A DNA stretch of 64,000 bases, taken from the NCBI GenBank assembly GCA_963843255.1, contig CAWJJQ010000008.1, positions 1-64,000 of the forward strand, written 5' to 3'. Position 1 is the first letter of the stretch; every line of letters begins with the position of its first letter. Origin of the DNA: Bog-159 sp963843255. Lineage in GTDB: Bacteria; Acidobacteriota; Terriglobia; Bryobacterales; Bryobacteraceae. The position numbers and the translations under genes were made by a program. Shown here piece by piece: positions 34,545 to 44,563 of the stretch. The notes under the pieces were generated by a model, which saw nothing but the letters and a program-made list of their open reading frames with translations, had not been told where the DNA came from and ran no database searches.

Positions 34545-34785
34545 AACTGCGGATTCCGGCGCGCTACTCGGGATAAGGTTGCTGGTTCTCCAGGGTCTTC
34601 CGCCATCCCGGCAATTTCGTGTCGCCGGAGCTCGTTTAGGCGGGAGGGCGTGTGATCGCCACAAGTTCCTCCAACAGGCGCTCATACTGGCGGGCAGCAG
34701 GAATCCCCGGCGGGCATTGTCCCCTTCGAGCATTGAAGTGCAGGGCGCATACGCGCCAGCAAGGCATCCCCTTCTCTGATATAAA

Positions 34786-34905
34786 ATGAACAACGCCTTG
34801 CCGGGTCCCTATCTTTCACGACGAAGCCTGCTGCTCGCGGCTGCCGGATACGGCGCAACCCGCTTGGCGCGCCCGGCCCGGGCCGCATCTGTCCTGTTTC
34901 AGGAG
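34786..34905 (+). pseudogene. N-terminal remnant of a Tat-type exported protein
   Basis: The first 45 codons encode 'SRRSLLLAAAGYGATRLARP', a twin-arginine signal, and 'ASVLFQEVAPA', similar to the opening of CRTAC1/ASPIC-UnbV-type proteins. After this the frame (open to 35418) no longer looks like protein and no continuation is found. On the minus strand 34560-34760 also has broken fragments such as 'RQYERLLEELVAITRPPA' in varying frames, so a decayed gene probably lies there too. Confidence 0.35.
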
Positions 34906-35340
34906 GTGGCTCCGGCCATTCGGTCGCCTTTGTGCTCGAATAGCCGCGTAAATGCGCCACTCTCGCCATTGCCGCTACTCCAGAGCGCAGGCGACGGTCA
35001 AGGATTCACCGCGCACCGAGATAAGTCAGTATGGACGGGTAACGACGCCGGTCGCTTGGGGGACTTACTCGTAGGCATCCGTACCAACAGCTTTGGACCT
35101 GCTTGGTACCGAATTTATGTCCAGCGCAAGTGCGCGCACGTGCTCCAAAGCATGACAGGCCGGGCCTGTGAAGGGCGTAGTAGGCAGATCTGGACGAACG
35201 GAGATATTATCCAGCACAAAACATTTTGGGCTACAAGTGTCGGAATACTTAGGATTTTTTCACAGATCCTCACGCGCGCGGATCGGAATCAAGGGCACCC
35301 TTTGCTACGCGCCTGGCTCGGAATGATGGGAGCGACCCGG
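34906..35340. other. Region without a supported gene
   Basis: An ORF crosses the region but lacks protein-like composition. No RNA, repeat or regulatory site is recognised. Confidence 0.4.
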
Positions 35341-36621
35341 TTAGGGGCGCACGTTGTAACAGAAGAGCGTGTCCTGTTCGCGCAGATAGAGCTTGCCGTC
35401 GAGGATGACGGGATGTGACCAGCTTGGGAGACGCGCTCCGGGGATGTGGAACGTACCGGTCTCTTTGTAGGAGTCGGGCGAGGCTTCGATCAGCTTCATG
35501 ACGCCGTTTTGGTAGCGAAAGTACAAGTGGCCGTCGGCATAGGCAACGGCCGCGGAGCCCGAGGTTCCTTCGGGACGGAAATTACCTCCCCACATGACTT
35601 TGCCCGTGAGGAAGTCGAGGCAAATGGGAAATCCGTTGTTATGGCCCTGACCTCCGTAGATATAACCGCCGACGAGGACGAAGCCGCCGTGGTGATTCTG
35701 GAATGTCTTGCCATCGAGAAAATAAACTTCTTTGGCGGCTACTCCGTCGCCCGAGCTTTCCAGCTTTAGCAGGACGCTGCCGGCGCCGTAGCCGGTGGAC
35801 GCGAAAACGTAATCGCCTTTCACCACCGGAGTGGGGATATTGGCGACGTCGTTGGCGATGCGGTTATAGCTCCACAGTATTTTGCCATTCTGGGCGTTGA
35901 CGCCGAACAATCCGCGCCCGGCGAGCTGGACATACTGGCGGACACCGGCGCCTTCGGAAATTACCATGGATGCGTAGCCGGCGCCGTTGCTTCCGGCGGT
36001 GCCGACGCGGGCGCCTCCCTCCGCGCGCCAGATGTCTTTGCCGGTGTGCTTATCGACGGCTGCCAGCAAGGCACCGAAGCTGCCGGGGGTGAAGACGAGC
36101 TTGTCGCCATCGACCAGCGGGGATTCGGAGAATTTCCAATCGGACATCATCTTGCCGTTGTAGTCGCGGACCATGGAGTGCTGCCAGCGGATCTGGCCCG
36201 TGGCGGCATCGAGGGCCACGACTTCGCCGTCAGTGCCGATGGCATAGAGAGAGTCGCCATCGACTGAGGGAGTACCCCGCGGACCGGGCGCACCGGAATC
36301 GTCCCAGACTTCGCCGATGCGGGTGGCCCACACGGTTTTGCCGTCCGCGAGATTCAGGGCCAGGACGTACTGACCATCGGTGCGATCGCCCATGGTGTAG
36401 ATCCGATTGCCGGAGATGGCCACGCTTGAGAAACCGGCGCCCAGCCCGTGCGCCTGCCAGACGAGGGGCGGCCCACCATCGGGCCACTTTTTGAGGAGGC
36501 CCGTGTCGGTGGAAAGGTCATCGCGATGGGGGCCGCGCCATTGCGGCCAATCGCGCGAATCGGCAGCGCCGGCGATCGCCACACGGTATATGACCAGGAA
36601 CCAGACGAGGGACAGCTTCAT
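35341..36621 (-). CDS. Exported PQQ-like beta-propeller protein
   Basis: The 426-residue product has a signal peptide (MKLSLVWFLVIYRVAIAGAA), then 'DWPQWRGPHRDDLSTDTGLL', typical of PQQ-like propeller proteins of Acidobacteria and Planctomycetes, and repeated blades of the form 'VDGDSLYAIGTDGEVVALDAATGQIRW'. The dehydrogenase active-site residues (adjacent cysteines, Asp) are not seen, so it is more likely a binding or scaffold protein. It is divergent from the DoxX-like gene. Confidence 0.85.
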   Translation of the reverse strand: MKLSLVWFLVIYRVAIAGAADSRDWPQWRGPHRDDLSTDTGLLKKWPDGGPPLVWQAHGLGAGFSSVAISGNRIYTMGDRTDGQYVLALNLADGKTVWATRIGEVWDDSGAPGPRGTPSVDGDSLYAIGTDGEVVALDAATGQIRWQHSMVRDYNGKMMSDWKFSESPLVDGDKLVFTPGSFGALLAAVDKHTGKDIWRAEGGARVGTAGSNGAGYASMVISEGAGVRQYVQLAGRGLFGVNAQNGKILWSYNRIANDVANIPTPVVKGDYVFASTGYGAGSVLLKLESSGDGVAAKEVYFLDGKTFQNHHGGFVLVGGYIYGGQGHNNGFPICLDFLTGKVMWGGNFRPEGTSGSAAVAYADGHLYFRYQNGVMKLIEASPDSYKETGTFHIPGARLPSWSHPVILDGKLYLREQDTLFCYNVRP

Positions 36622-36757
36622 CCTGCTACTGACGTGAACGAGCGGGTTGGGTTAGGGGAGGAGGTCGGCCTTCGGCCACCCTGTCGGTCACCCTGTCGGC
36701 CACCCGGTGCTGGATGCATGGAATGGTGTATGATCGGCGGATAATCTCGAGAACCCG

Positions 36758-38077
36758 ATGAGCCCGCAAACGCAAATTGATCCGATTCAGGAGGCTGGCG
36801 CACGGTGGAATCCCGCCCTGCGGCTGGGGTTTCGGTTCTGCTTCGTTTACTTCGTGCTGTTCTGTCTGTCGAACCAGATCTTCGCCAGCCTGTTTCCCCT
36901 GCAGAACGTCGAGATTCCGGACCCCAGCACGCTCTGGCCGATCCGTCAGATTGTGTTTTGGACTGCAGCACACGTCTTTCACGCCAAGCTGCCGCTGGTT
37001 TACACGGACAGCGGCAGCGGGGATAAGACTTTCGACTGGGTGCTGACGTTCTGCCTGCTGGTGGCGGCGGTAATCGGAACCGCCATCTGGTCGGCTCTCG
37101 ACCGCAGGCGCGAAAATTACGCGACGCTGTACAAATGGTTTCGGGTGTTCATGCGTTTTGCGCTGGCTTCGCAAATGTTGGTCTACGGGATGGGCAAAGT
37201 GATTCCGCTGCAGATGCCCTACCCGTACCTGACCCGCCTGTTGGAACCATGGGGTAACTCGTCGCCCATGGGAGTGCTTTGGTACTCGATCGGATCGGCG
37301 CCGGCGTACGAGATTTTCGCTGGTAGTGCGGAAATGCTGGGCGGCATTTTGCTGATTCTCCCGCGCACGGCGCTATTCGGCGCGCTGGTGTCTCTGGCGG
37401 ACATGATCCAAGTGTTCGCGCTCAACATGACCTATGATGTCCCGGTTAAGCTGTTCTCCTTTCACCTGATCCTGATGTCTTTGTTCCTGCTGGCGCCGCA
37501 TTTCGGACGGCTGGCCAACGTTTTCTTTCTGAACCGCAACGCGGAACCGCATCCCGAGCCTCAGCTTTTCCGGTCGCGGCGCGCGAACCGCATGGCGCTG
37601 GCAGCGCAGGTTCTGTTTGGAGTTTTTCTGGCGGGAATGAATACACATGCGGACGTGACGTCGTGGTCGACACACGGCGGCGGCCGGCCGAAGCCGGCGC
37701 TGTATGGCATTTGGGACGTGAACGAGATGTCGGTCGACGGGGAGTCGCACCCGCCGCTGGCGACGGACAAGGAACGGTGGCGCCGGGTGATCTTCGACTT
37801 TCCCACCCGGATAACGTTCGAGCGGCCGGATGATTCGTTCAGCGGATTCGGCTCGTCTATCGACACGAAGAACAATACGCTGGCATTGACCAAGGACGCG
37901 GACAAGAAGTGGAAAGCCCGCTTCAATTTCACGCGCGCGGCGCGGGACCGGTTGACTCTGGACGGGGAGATGGACGGGCACAAGATCCATATGCAACTGC
38001 AAATGGTGGATCGCGACAAATTCCTGCTGGTGCGCCGGGGTTTCCACTGGATTCAGGAATATCCGTTCAACCGCTGA
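36758..38077 (+). CDS. DoxX-like membrane protein with C-terminal soluble domain
   Basis: The 439-residue protein has four or more transmembrane helices in the first 260 residues ('FCFVYFVLFCLSNQIFASLF', 'WVLTFCLLVAAVIGTAIW', 'EMLGGILLILPRTALFGALV', 'LILMSLFLLAPHFGRLANVF') in the DoxX/SURF4-like arrangement ('RFALASQMLVYGMGKVIPLQ'), a further helix near 285, and a polar C-terminal domain ('GGRPKPALYGIWDVNEMSVD'). Probably an inner-membrane protein of unknown function. A 12-bp tandem repeat (CACCCTGTCGGT type) sits upstream at about 36677-36710. Confidence 0.75.
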   Translation: MSPQTQIDPIQEAGARWNPALRLGFRFCFVYFVLFCLSNQIFASLFPLQNVEIPDPSTLWPIRQIVFWTAAHVFHAKLPLVYTDSGSGDKTFDWVLTFCLLVAAVIGTAIWSALDRRRENYATLYKWFRVFMRFALASQMLVYGMGKVIPLQMPYPYLTRLLEPWGNSSPMGVLWYSIGSAPAYEIFAGSAEMLGGILLILPRTALFGALVSLADMIQVFALNMTYDVPVKLFSFHLILMSLFLLAPHFGRLANVFFLNRNAEPHPEPQLFRSRRANRMALAAQVLFGVFLAGMNTHADVTSWSTHGGGRPKPALYGIWDVNEMSVDGESHPPLATDKERWRRVIFDFPTRITFERPDDSFSGFGSSIDTKNNTLALTKDADKKWKARFNFTRAARDRLTLDGEMDGHKIHMQLQMVDRDKFLLVRRGFHWIQEYPFNR

Positions 38078-38086
38078 AGCGGACGA

Positions 38087-39112
38087 TCAGGGTAAGAAGG
38101 CACGCACGGCCTGATGCACGCCTCTTTCATACGCGTCGATCAACCGATCCCAACGGGCGTTGGCCTCTTCGTCGATCTGGCGGCGGGCGGGATCGGCGTC
38201 GAACCAGTCGATCGTCTGGCGGATGCCTTGCGCGAACGGCACGGTGGCGCAGTAGTCCGGAACAAAACGCTTGATCTTGCTGTTGTCGAAAACCACGCTG
38301 ACGGCTTTGTCGCCCAGTAGGCCGCCCAGAGATTCGGGGATACAGGCGCCGATAAAATCGGAGGCGATGTGAACGAGTTCAGGCTCCATGCCGGCGGCCG
38401 CACCGGTAATGCGGTAGAACTGATTCCAGGTCATGACTTCGTCGGAGGTGATGTGAAAAGCGTGGCCGGTCGCCTGCGGGTGGGCCAGCAGGCCGACCAG
38501 GCCCTTGGCCAAATCGGTATTATGCGTGATCACCCATAGCGAGGAGCCGTCGCCGGGAACGATCACCTTTTTTCCGCGCCGCATCCGATCGACGGCCGTG
38601 TAGGACTTGGCCCAGCTATTGACGGCCAGGGGAATCTGGGTCTGGCTGTAGGTGAGCGAGGGACGGACAATGGTGACCGGAAAACCATCTTCGCGGTTGG
38701 CGCGTAACAGGCGCTCTTCACAGGCGATTTTGTTGCGGGAATAGTCCCAATACGGATTGGCCAGCGGCGTCGACTCGGTGATGAGATAGCTGGTGGACGG
38801 CTTCTGGTAGGCACTGGCGGAGCTGATGAAGATGTACTGGCCGGTGCGACCGGAAAAGAGCTGCAGGTCGCGCTCGATGTGCGCGGGTTCGAAGGCGATC
38901 CAATCGACGACCGCGTCATACGAACCGCCGGCGAGGGCCGCGGCTGCGGCAGCCGGGTCTTCGATATCCACGGTCTGGACCTGTACGCCGGCTGGCAGAT
39001 CGAGGGCGCGGCGGCCACGGTTCCAGAGTGTCAGGTCGATGCCGCGCGCAGCCGCGAGGCGGGTACAGGCGGTGCTGATGATTCCGGTGCCGCCGATGAA
39101 TAGAACTCGCAT
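38087..39112 (-). CDS. NAD-dependent epimerase/dehydratase (extended SDR)
   Basis: The 341-residue product starts MRVLFIGGTGIISTACTRLA, a Rossmann GxxGxxS/G motif, and has the SDR active-site Tyr-x3-Lys in 'YWDYSRNKIACEE' with 'FISSASAY' before it. The C-terminal part ('MTWNQFYRITGAAAGMEPEL') is like CSP41/isoflavone-reductase-type epimerases. It probably acts on a nucleotide sugar or related compound; neighbours do not narrow this down. Confidence 0.85.
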   Translation of the reverse strand: MRVLFIGGTGIISTACTRLAAARGIDLTLWNRGRRALDLPAGVQVQTVDIEDPAAAAAALAGGSYDAVVDWIAFEPAHIERDLQLFSGRTGQYIFISSASAYQKPSTSYLITESTPLANPYWDYSRNKIACEERLLRANREDGFPVTIVRPSLTYSQTQIPLAVNSWAKSYTAVDRMRRGKKVIVPGDGSSLWVITHNTDLAKGLVGLLAHPQATGHAFHITSDEVMTWNQFYRITGAAAGMEPELVHIASDFIGACIPESLGGLLGDKAVSVVFDNSKIKRFVPDYCATVPFAQGIRQTIDWFDADPARRQIDEEANARWDRLIDAYERGVHQAVRAFLP

Positions 39113-39270
39113 AAAGTTAAAGATAACGTTTTCGCGCGGGGCCTAGGTAAAGCGTGTTTGGCCGCAGATGAACCCTGATGCACACGGAAAACTAGGGCAC
39201 TACGCTCCGTCGGCTGACGTCGCGTTTCTGGAAGCCGAAGCTTATTGTGAGATTACCGCGCAGTGAGAGA

Positions 39271-40548
39271 ATGAAAATCATGACATTATCCGACCGTCGC
39301 CATTTTCTGAAGCTTTCCGCCGCCGCTCCGCTATTGGCTTATATCGCGGTGCGGAACGCCACGGAGAAGGCGCTTGCAGCCGTCACCAATACCGCCAAGT
39401 CCGATATCTACACGCGCATTGGGGTACGGCCGTTCATCAACGGACGAGGCACGTGGACATATCTGAGCGGGTCGCTCGAGTTACCCGAAGTCCGCGCCGC
39501 CAAGCAGGCCGCCTCTCTCCAGTTCGTCGACATCATGGAATTGCAGCACGCCGTCAGCCGGCGCCTGGCCGAATTGTCCGGTGCCGAAGCCGGCATGATT
39601 ACTTCCGGGGCCGCCGGCGCCATGGCTGCGGCGACCGCGGCATGCATCGCCGGAAGCGACCCCAGCCGGATCTGGCAGCTCCCGGATACGGCCGGCCTCA
39701 AGCACGAGGTGATCATGCACGGCGGCCGGAGCGCTTTCGACAGTGCCCTACGTCTCGCCGGAGGAAAGCTGGTCCTGGCACGCGAAGAAGCCGATGTGCG
39801 TGGCGCGATCGGCGAAAACACCGCCATGATCTACACCACTTCGCTGGGCGACACGCTGGAGAGAATCATCGCGGTAGCCAAGGCGGCTAAAGTCCCGTTG
39901 CTGCTCGACGATGCCGCGGGTATTCCGCCGCTCGACAACCTGAAACTCTACGCCAAAATGGGCGTGGATCTTTACTGTTTCAGCGGCGGCAAGGGTCTGT
40001 GCGCCCCGCAGTGCTCGGGCCTGCTCCTTGGGCGAAAGGACCTGATCGAAGCGGCCATGCTCAACAGCAGTCCGTGGGAAGGCGCGGTGTGCCGGGCCAT
40101 GAAGGTCGGCAAGGAGGAGATCATGGGGTGTCTGGCGGCGGTGGAAGCCTGGACGAAAATGGACCTCAACGCGCTCAACCGTCAATGGAACGAGCGCGCG
40201 GTACGCATCCAGAAGCTTGTGGATACCGTGCCGGGCGTCAAGACCGACATCCAGATTCCCATAGACGGCAACCGCTATCCGACCCTGGCGGTAACCTGGG
40301 ATGAAGCCGCCTGGGGATTCAGCGTGGCGGATTGCGATAAGAAACTGCGGGTGGGCGAACCGCGCATCGAGGTGCTGACCTCCAGTAACCCCAGCCTGGT
40401 GCCGGCGGTCCGGGAGGGCTACGAGGATCCCAAGGCGCCCAAGAGCCGCGACCGGATCGAGATCGTGTCGATGACACTCCAAGCGGGCGAAGATCTCATC
40501 GTCGGAAAGAGGTTGCGCGACATTCTAAACGCGGCGCGCAAGGCCTAG
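39271..40548 (+). CDS. Exported SelA/aminotransferase-V-like PLP-dependent protein
   Basis: The start at ATG 39271 gives 425 residues with a twin-arginine-like leader ('DRRHFLKLSAAAPLLAYIAV'). The body has the fold-type-I PLP pattern of selenocysteine synthase-like proteins: 'YTRIGVRPFINGRGTWTYLS', 'SGAAGAMAAATAACIAGSDP', 'LLLDDAAGIPPL' and the lysine in 'YCFSGGKGLCAPQCSG' that should bind PLP. In heterotrophs these enzymes act as sugar-acid or D-amino-acid lyases/dehydratases. An export signal is a notable feature. Confidence 0.8.
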   Translation: MKIMTLSDRRHFLKLSAAAPLLAYIAVRNATEKALAAVTNTAKSDIYTRIGVRPFINGRGTWTYLSGSLELPEVRAAKQAASLQFVDIMELQHAVSRRLAELSGAEAGMITSGAAGAMAAATAACIAGSDPSRIWQLPDTAGLKHEVIMHGGRSAFDSALRLAGGKLVLAREEADVRGAIGENTAMIYTTSLGDTLERIIAVAKAAKVPLLLDDAAGIPPLDNLKLYAKMGVDLYCFSGGKGLCAPQCSGLLLGRKDLIEAAMLNSSPWEGAVCRAMKVGKEEIMGCLAAVEAWTKMDLNALNRQWNERAVRIQKLVDTVPGVKTDIQIPIDGNRYPTLAVTWDEAAWGFSVADCDKKLRVGEPRIEVLTSSNPSLVPAVREGYEDPKAPKSRDRIEIVSMTLQAGEDLIVGKRLRDILNAARKA

Positions 40549-40983
40549 CGGGCTGCTAAACGGGTAGTGTTGCAAATAGCTAAAGGTAGTAATAGCCGAT
40601 GAGTTGCCTTCTCAGTTAGCTCTGAGGCGACTTTAATTTCCAGAATTGATCGACGTTCATTTGCTTGTCCGGCTAAGTTCCCCTTCGGCAGCCACCGCGG
40701 CTTGCACTAACAGCTCCCCCTGTGCCATCGCTTGATGAGCCGACCGTCCCGGGGGGAACCGTAGTTGTGGTTGGAAAACGCCCAGTTCCAGCACCTCTCC
40801 AGTACCGGCATCACCGCCGGCTGATGGGTCGAGCCAGCCCCTTAGCACTTTCGCACTCCAGAGCCGTTTTGCCTGGTGAGCAGGGCATAACCCTAGCGCC
40901 TGCAACACGTTCTTCTGGAAAAACGCAGAGTGAAGACCTACCCCCTTTCCTAACCACCGGTTTTCTGGCATTCTGCTGTTGTC
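40549..40983. other. Region upstream of the transposase, no supported gene
   Basis: This may contain the left end of the insertion sequence, but no terminal inverted repeat partner could be found by eye downstream of 42787. ORFs on both strands lack recognisable features. Confidence 0.4.
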
Positions 40984-42787
40984 TTGTTTTTGCGCAGCAC
41001 AAATCGGAACAAGGATGGCAAGGATCACCGCTACTTCAGCGTGGTGGAGAATCAGCGGGTGTCCGCCAAAAGACCGTGCAGCGGACGGTGCTTTATCTGG
41101 GCGAGATCAACGACCAGCAGCAGGCGTCATGGCGTAAGACCCTGGCGGTGTTCGACGAGCAGAGGCAGCAGTTCACCGAGGTGAGCTTGTTTCCCGAGGA
41201 CCGGGCCTTGCCCGCCGATGCCATAGACGCCCTGCAGGTGAAACTGAGCGGCCTGGAGTTGCGGCGTCCGCGACCGTTCGGTAACTGTTGGCTAGCCAGT
41301 GAACTGTGGCATCAGTTGGGGCTGAGTGCCTTCTGGCGGGAGCGACTGCCAGCGGGACGGGAGAGCGTGAGCTGGGAGAAAGTGCTGCGGTTGCTGGTAG
41401 TGAATCGGCTGCTGGAGCCGGGCAGCGAGTTCCGCGTACACCGGCATTGGTTTGTGGAAAGTGCCATGGATGCGCTGCTGGAAGAGAGCTTCGCAGTAGC
41501 CGACAAAGACCGGTTGTATCGCTGTCTGGACCGGCTGCTGGAGCATAAACAAGACCTGTTTGTCTGGTTGAAACAAAAATGGGCAGAGTTGTTCCAGGCC
41601 GACTTCGAGGTATTGCTGTACGATCTCACCAGCACTTACTTCGAAGGAGAAATGGCGGAGAATCCCAAAGCGAGACGAGGCTACAGCCGGGACAGTCGCC
41701 CGGACTGTTTGCAGGTGGTGATCGCACTGGTGGTGACACCGGATGGATTTCCGCTGGCGTACGAAGTGATGGACGGCAACACCTCGGAGCATAAGACGCT
41801 GCGCCCGTTTCTGGAGCATATCGAAAAGACCTATGGGAAGGCGCGGCGGACCTGGGTGATGGACCGCGGCATTCCGACGGAAGCTATACTGCGCCAGATG
41901 CGCACCCGGAACGGGAGATGTACTACCTGGTGGGGACGCCCAAGGGCCGCATTAACAAACACGAAAAGAAGTGGTTGGATCTGCCGTGGCAGAAGGTGCG
42001 CGAGAGTGTGCAGGTGAAACTCTATGAACACGAGGGCGAACTCTATGTGCTGGCGCGTAGCGATGGACGCCAGGCCAAAGAGATCGCCATGCGGCGCAAA
42101 CGGGTGGCCCGGCTGCTGCGCAAGCTACGCGCGATGCGGCGCAGCCTACCGTCGCGGGATCAGTTACTGCTCCGCATCGGTGCCGCCAAGAAGGAGGCGG
42201 GCCGGGCCTTCGGCTTCGTGAAGATCCGCGTGCCGTTGGCCAGCGAGCCGGTCACCCGCCAGAGCTTCCACTTCCAAGTGGACAAAAGCAAACTGACCAA
42301 AGCTCAGCAACGCGACGGGCATTACCTGCTGCGCAGCAATCTGACGGCGGAAGACCCGGCGGTGCTGTGGACGCGCTATGTGCAATTGACGCAGATCGAG
42401 GCAGTGTTTCGATCTCTAAAGAGCGAGCTGGGCATCCGGCCGATTTATCATCGTCTGGAAAGCCGGGTGGATGCGCACATCTTCATCGCGTTCCTGGCTT
42501 ATTGCCTGCAAATCACATTGAAGAACCGTTTGCAGATTCATGCGCCCGGCCTGACTCCGACCGCGGTGCTGGAAAAACTGGGCACCATTCAACTGATCGA
42601 CGTCTGCATCCCCACTTGTGACGGGCGGTGGCTGATCCTGCCGCGGTACACCCAAGCGGCCAAAGATCTCCAGGTTCTGTTGGACCAAATCCAATTGCGT
42701 TTGCCGGCGCAACCTCCACCCCGCATCACGGCTCCCACCACACCAATATCCGCCGATAACGCTGCCACTCAACCCTGTTTGTGGTGA
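40984..42787 (+). pseudogene. IS1634-type (IS4-like DDE) transposase with two frameshifts
   Basis: Three frames make one ~600-residue transposase. TTG 40984 gives 'FLRSTNRNKDGKDHRYFSVV' and 'ENQRV', the next frame from about 41065 gives 'QKTVQRTVLYLGEINDQQ' through 'DLTSTYFEGEMAENPKARRG' and 'WVMDRGIPTEAILRQMRT', and after about 41908 the third gives 'MYYLVGTPKGRINKHEK' through 'TQIEAVFRSLKSELGIRPIY'. The DDE-type residues (Asp in 'LYDLTST', Asp in 'VMDRGIP', Glu in 'IEAVFRSLK') are all kept. Single-base losses at ~41065 and ~41908 break it, so it is inactive unless these are assembly errors. Confidence 0.85.
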
Positions 42788-42990
42788 AGACCTTTGAGGT
42801 GCCTCTGCTGATTCAACGGCGCTTACCCCTCTCCGCTTGGCCTAATTGCGAAAGTCAGGTTAGGACGCCAAACGTTCGCACCCCTCCGTCCGGCTTGGGG
42901 ATTTCCGGCCGCCTCCCCGTTTTGGGTGCGTATGTCCCGTTCAGTAGTTGATCTCAGATGGCTGGCCAATGCTGCCAAAACGGCGACGTA

Positions 42991-43016
42991 CCGCTTTCTC
43001 ACGCGCGCGGTTCGGA
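42991..43016 (+). repeat. 26-bp repeat, copy 1 (partner 44359-44384)
   Basis: CCGCTTTCTCACGCGCGCGG followed by a nearly identical extension is repeated in the same orientation at 44359-44384, with one difference. The pair brackets the msrB/transglutaminase operon. Confidence 0.7.
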
Positions 43017-43027
43017 AACAAACCCGG

Positions 43028-43477
43028 TCAGTGGGCGGAGACCTTCTTGAGCGCCACAGCGTTCATGCAGTAGCGCAGGTTGCTGGGCGGCGGACCATCC
43101 GGGAAGACGTGCCCAAGATGTGCATCGCAAGTGTTGCAGATGGTTTCTACGCGCTGCAGAAAGGCGGGCCCGTCAAAGCGGTACGCGATCGCATTGACCT
43201 TAACCGGCTGGGTGAATGACGGCCACCCGGTACCGGATTCGAATTTCTCCGAGGCATCGAAAAGCACGGTTTCGCAGCAGAGGCAGGAATAGATCCCCGG
43301 CTCGAAAATGCTGCACATCGCGGAGCTGAAGGGGCGCTCGGTGCCGGCCTGGCGGGTTACGTGATACTCCTCCGGGCTGAGTTGCCGGCGCCATTCCGCT
43401 TCCGTCTTGGTGACCTTACGATCCGGGTCTGGGTTGCCTTCTTTGGCGAGGCGCAAAATGTCGGGCCATTTCAGCAT
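43028..43477 (-). CDS. msrB: Peptide-methionine (R)-S-oxide reductase
   Basis: The 149-residue protein carries the whole MsrB domain: zinc-binding pairs 'CLCC' and 'CNTC', 'ASEKFESGTGWPSFTQPV', 'DAHLGHVFPDGP' and the catalytic Cys in 'LRYCMNAVAL'. It reduces methionine-R-sulfoxide in proteins using thioredoxin. No signal peptide is present, so it is cytoplasmic. It lies 18 nt downstream of the transglutaminase-like gene on the same strand and probably forms an operon with it. Confidence 0.95.
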   Translation of the reverse strand: MLKWPDILRLAKEGNPDPDRKVTKTEAEWRRQLSPEEYHVTRQAGTERPFSSAMCSIFEPGIYSCLCCETVLFDASEKFESGTGWPSFTQPVKVNAIAYRFDGPAFLQRVETICNTCDAHLGHVFPDGPPPSNLRYCMNAVALKKVSAH

Positions 43478-43495
43478 GATGATCCATTTTACCGA

Positions 43496-44320
43496 TTACA
43501 TGCCGGAAACAGCAGCGGGCACCTCGTCGGTAATCACTTCGAAATGGACCAGGGGCGTGTTGCCGAATGAGGTTGTGATGGCAACGTCTGTGGCGTCACG
43601 GCCAGTAGCCATGAGGACGCGCCCCACGCGCGGCACGTTATTCCTGGCGTCGAAAGCCCACCAACGGTTGTCCAGATAAACCTCGAACCAGGCGCTGAAG
43701 TCCATCACGGCGTCCGTTGGGGGTACGCAGATGTCTCCGAGATATCCGGTGGCGTAGCGCGCTGGAATATTCAAAGAACGACAAAAGGCGATCGCCAGGT
43801 GTTGAAAGTCGCGGCAGACGCCGGTCCGATCCCGGTAGACATGCAGCGCGGTTTTTGTAGCATTGGCAAACTGATAACCGAAAGTGACATTCTGGTGCAC
43901 CCAGTCGCAGACAGCCTGCACTCGCTGCCAGCCGGGCGAAACATTTCCGAATAACTGGGCGGCGGTGTTGGATAAGAGATCCACTTCGCAATAACGGCTG
44001 CTCAACAGAAAGACGAGCGTTTCCGGGGGCAAACCGGCTACGGGAATCTCGCGTGCGGAGGGGTTGCTCGGGTCCACTTCCCCGGAGTCTTCGATCAAGG
44101 TCGAATTCCAGAGGCGGAGCAGGCCGGCGGGTGCGGTAAACCGGCTGCACAAGTTTCCGAAGGCATCGGTATATTGGACCTGCTCGACTTCCGGTTCGAT
44201 GCGCAGCAGGTCGGGTTCGAGCAGGTCACCGGCGCGCGAGGGATGCACGTTGAGCATGGCTACGACAGGGACCGAGACCGGCACCTGAAACTGAATGTCG
44301 TATCCGAGGCGAATCCGCAT
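43496..44320 (-). CDS. Transglutaminase-like protein A (active-site His replaced by Ser)
   Basis: ATG 44320 is preferred to TTG 44356, giving 274 residues. An N-terminal beta domain ('MRIRLGYDIQFQVPVSVPVV') is followed by a papain-like core with Cys169 in 'RTGVCRDFQHLAIAFCRS', 'LNIPARYATGYLGD' and 'MDFSAWFEVYLDNRWWAFDA'. In the related genes nearby the second motif is HAW; here it is SAW, so the standard Cys-His-Asp triad is incomplete. This variant may be a family feature. The gene is divergent from the ATP-grasp gene of the same cluster. Confidence 0.85.
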   Translation of the reverse strand: MRIRLGYDIQFQVPVSVPVVAMLNVHPSRAGDLLEPDLLRIEPEVEQVQYTDAFGNLCSRFTAPAGLLRLWNSTLIEDSGEVDPSNPSAREIPVAGLPPETLVFLLSSRYCEVDLLSNTAAQLFGNVSPGWQRVQAVCDWVHQNVTFGYQFANATKTALHVYRDRTGVCRDFQHLAIAFCRSLNIPARYATGYLGDICVPPTDAVMDFSAWFEVYLDNRWWAFDARNNVPRVGRVLMATGRDATDVAITTSFGNTPLVHFEVITDEVPAAVSGM

Positions 44321-44358
44321 GATCTTTTCGATAACAGCCTCGGCACCCTGGCGCAAGA

Positions 44359-44384
44359 CCGCTTTCTCACGCGCGCGGCTCGGA
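44359..44384 (+). repeat. 26-bp repeat, copy 2 (partner 42991-43016)
   Basis: This copy differs at one position from that at 42991-43016 and lies between the divergent transglutaminase and ATP-grasp genes. The rest of 44321-44563 holds no gene. Confidence 0.7.
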
Positions 44385-44563
44385 CTGAGCCGGCCGTTCT
44401 CTCCAGTTTAGCCAACCACAACGGAAAGGCGGGCAATTTTATTGCCAGCCGAGGTAGCAGTGGAACCTGGGTGCCAGGAGAGCTATACTCAATGGCTTAA
44501 GCATCCGTCTCCGGTCCTATTCTCCGTCGAACGGTTTCCGGTTCGAGACGCCGTCGTTAGAAT

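Noticed and set aside
40657..41028. 123-codon minus-strand ORF upstream of the transposase
   Set aside because: It overlaps the transposase start, has no ribosome-binding site or domain, and is probably a by-product of the IS end.
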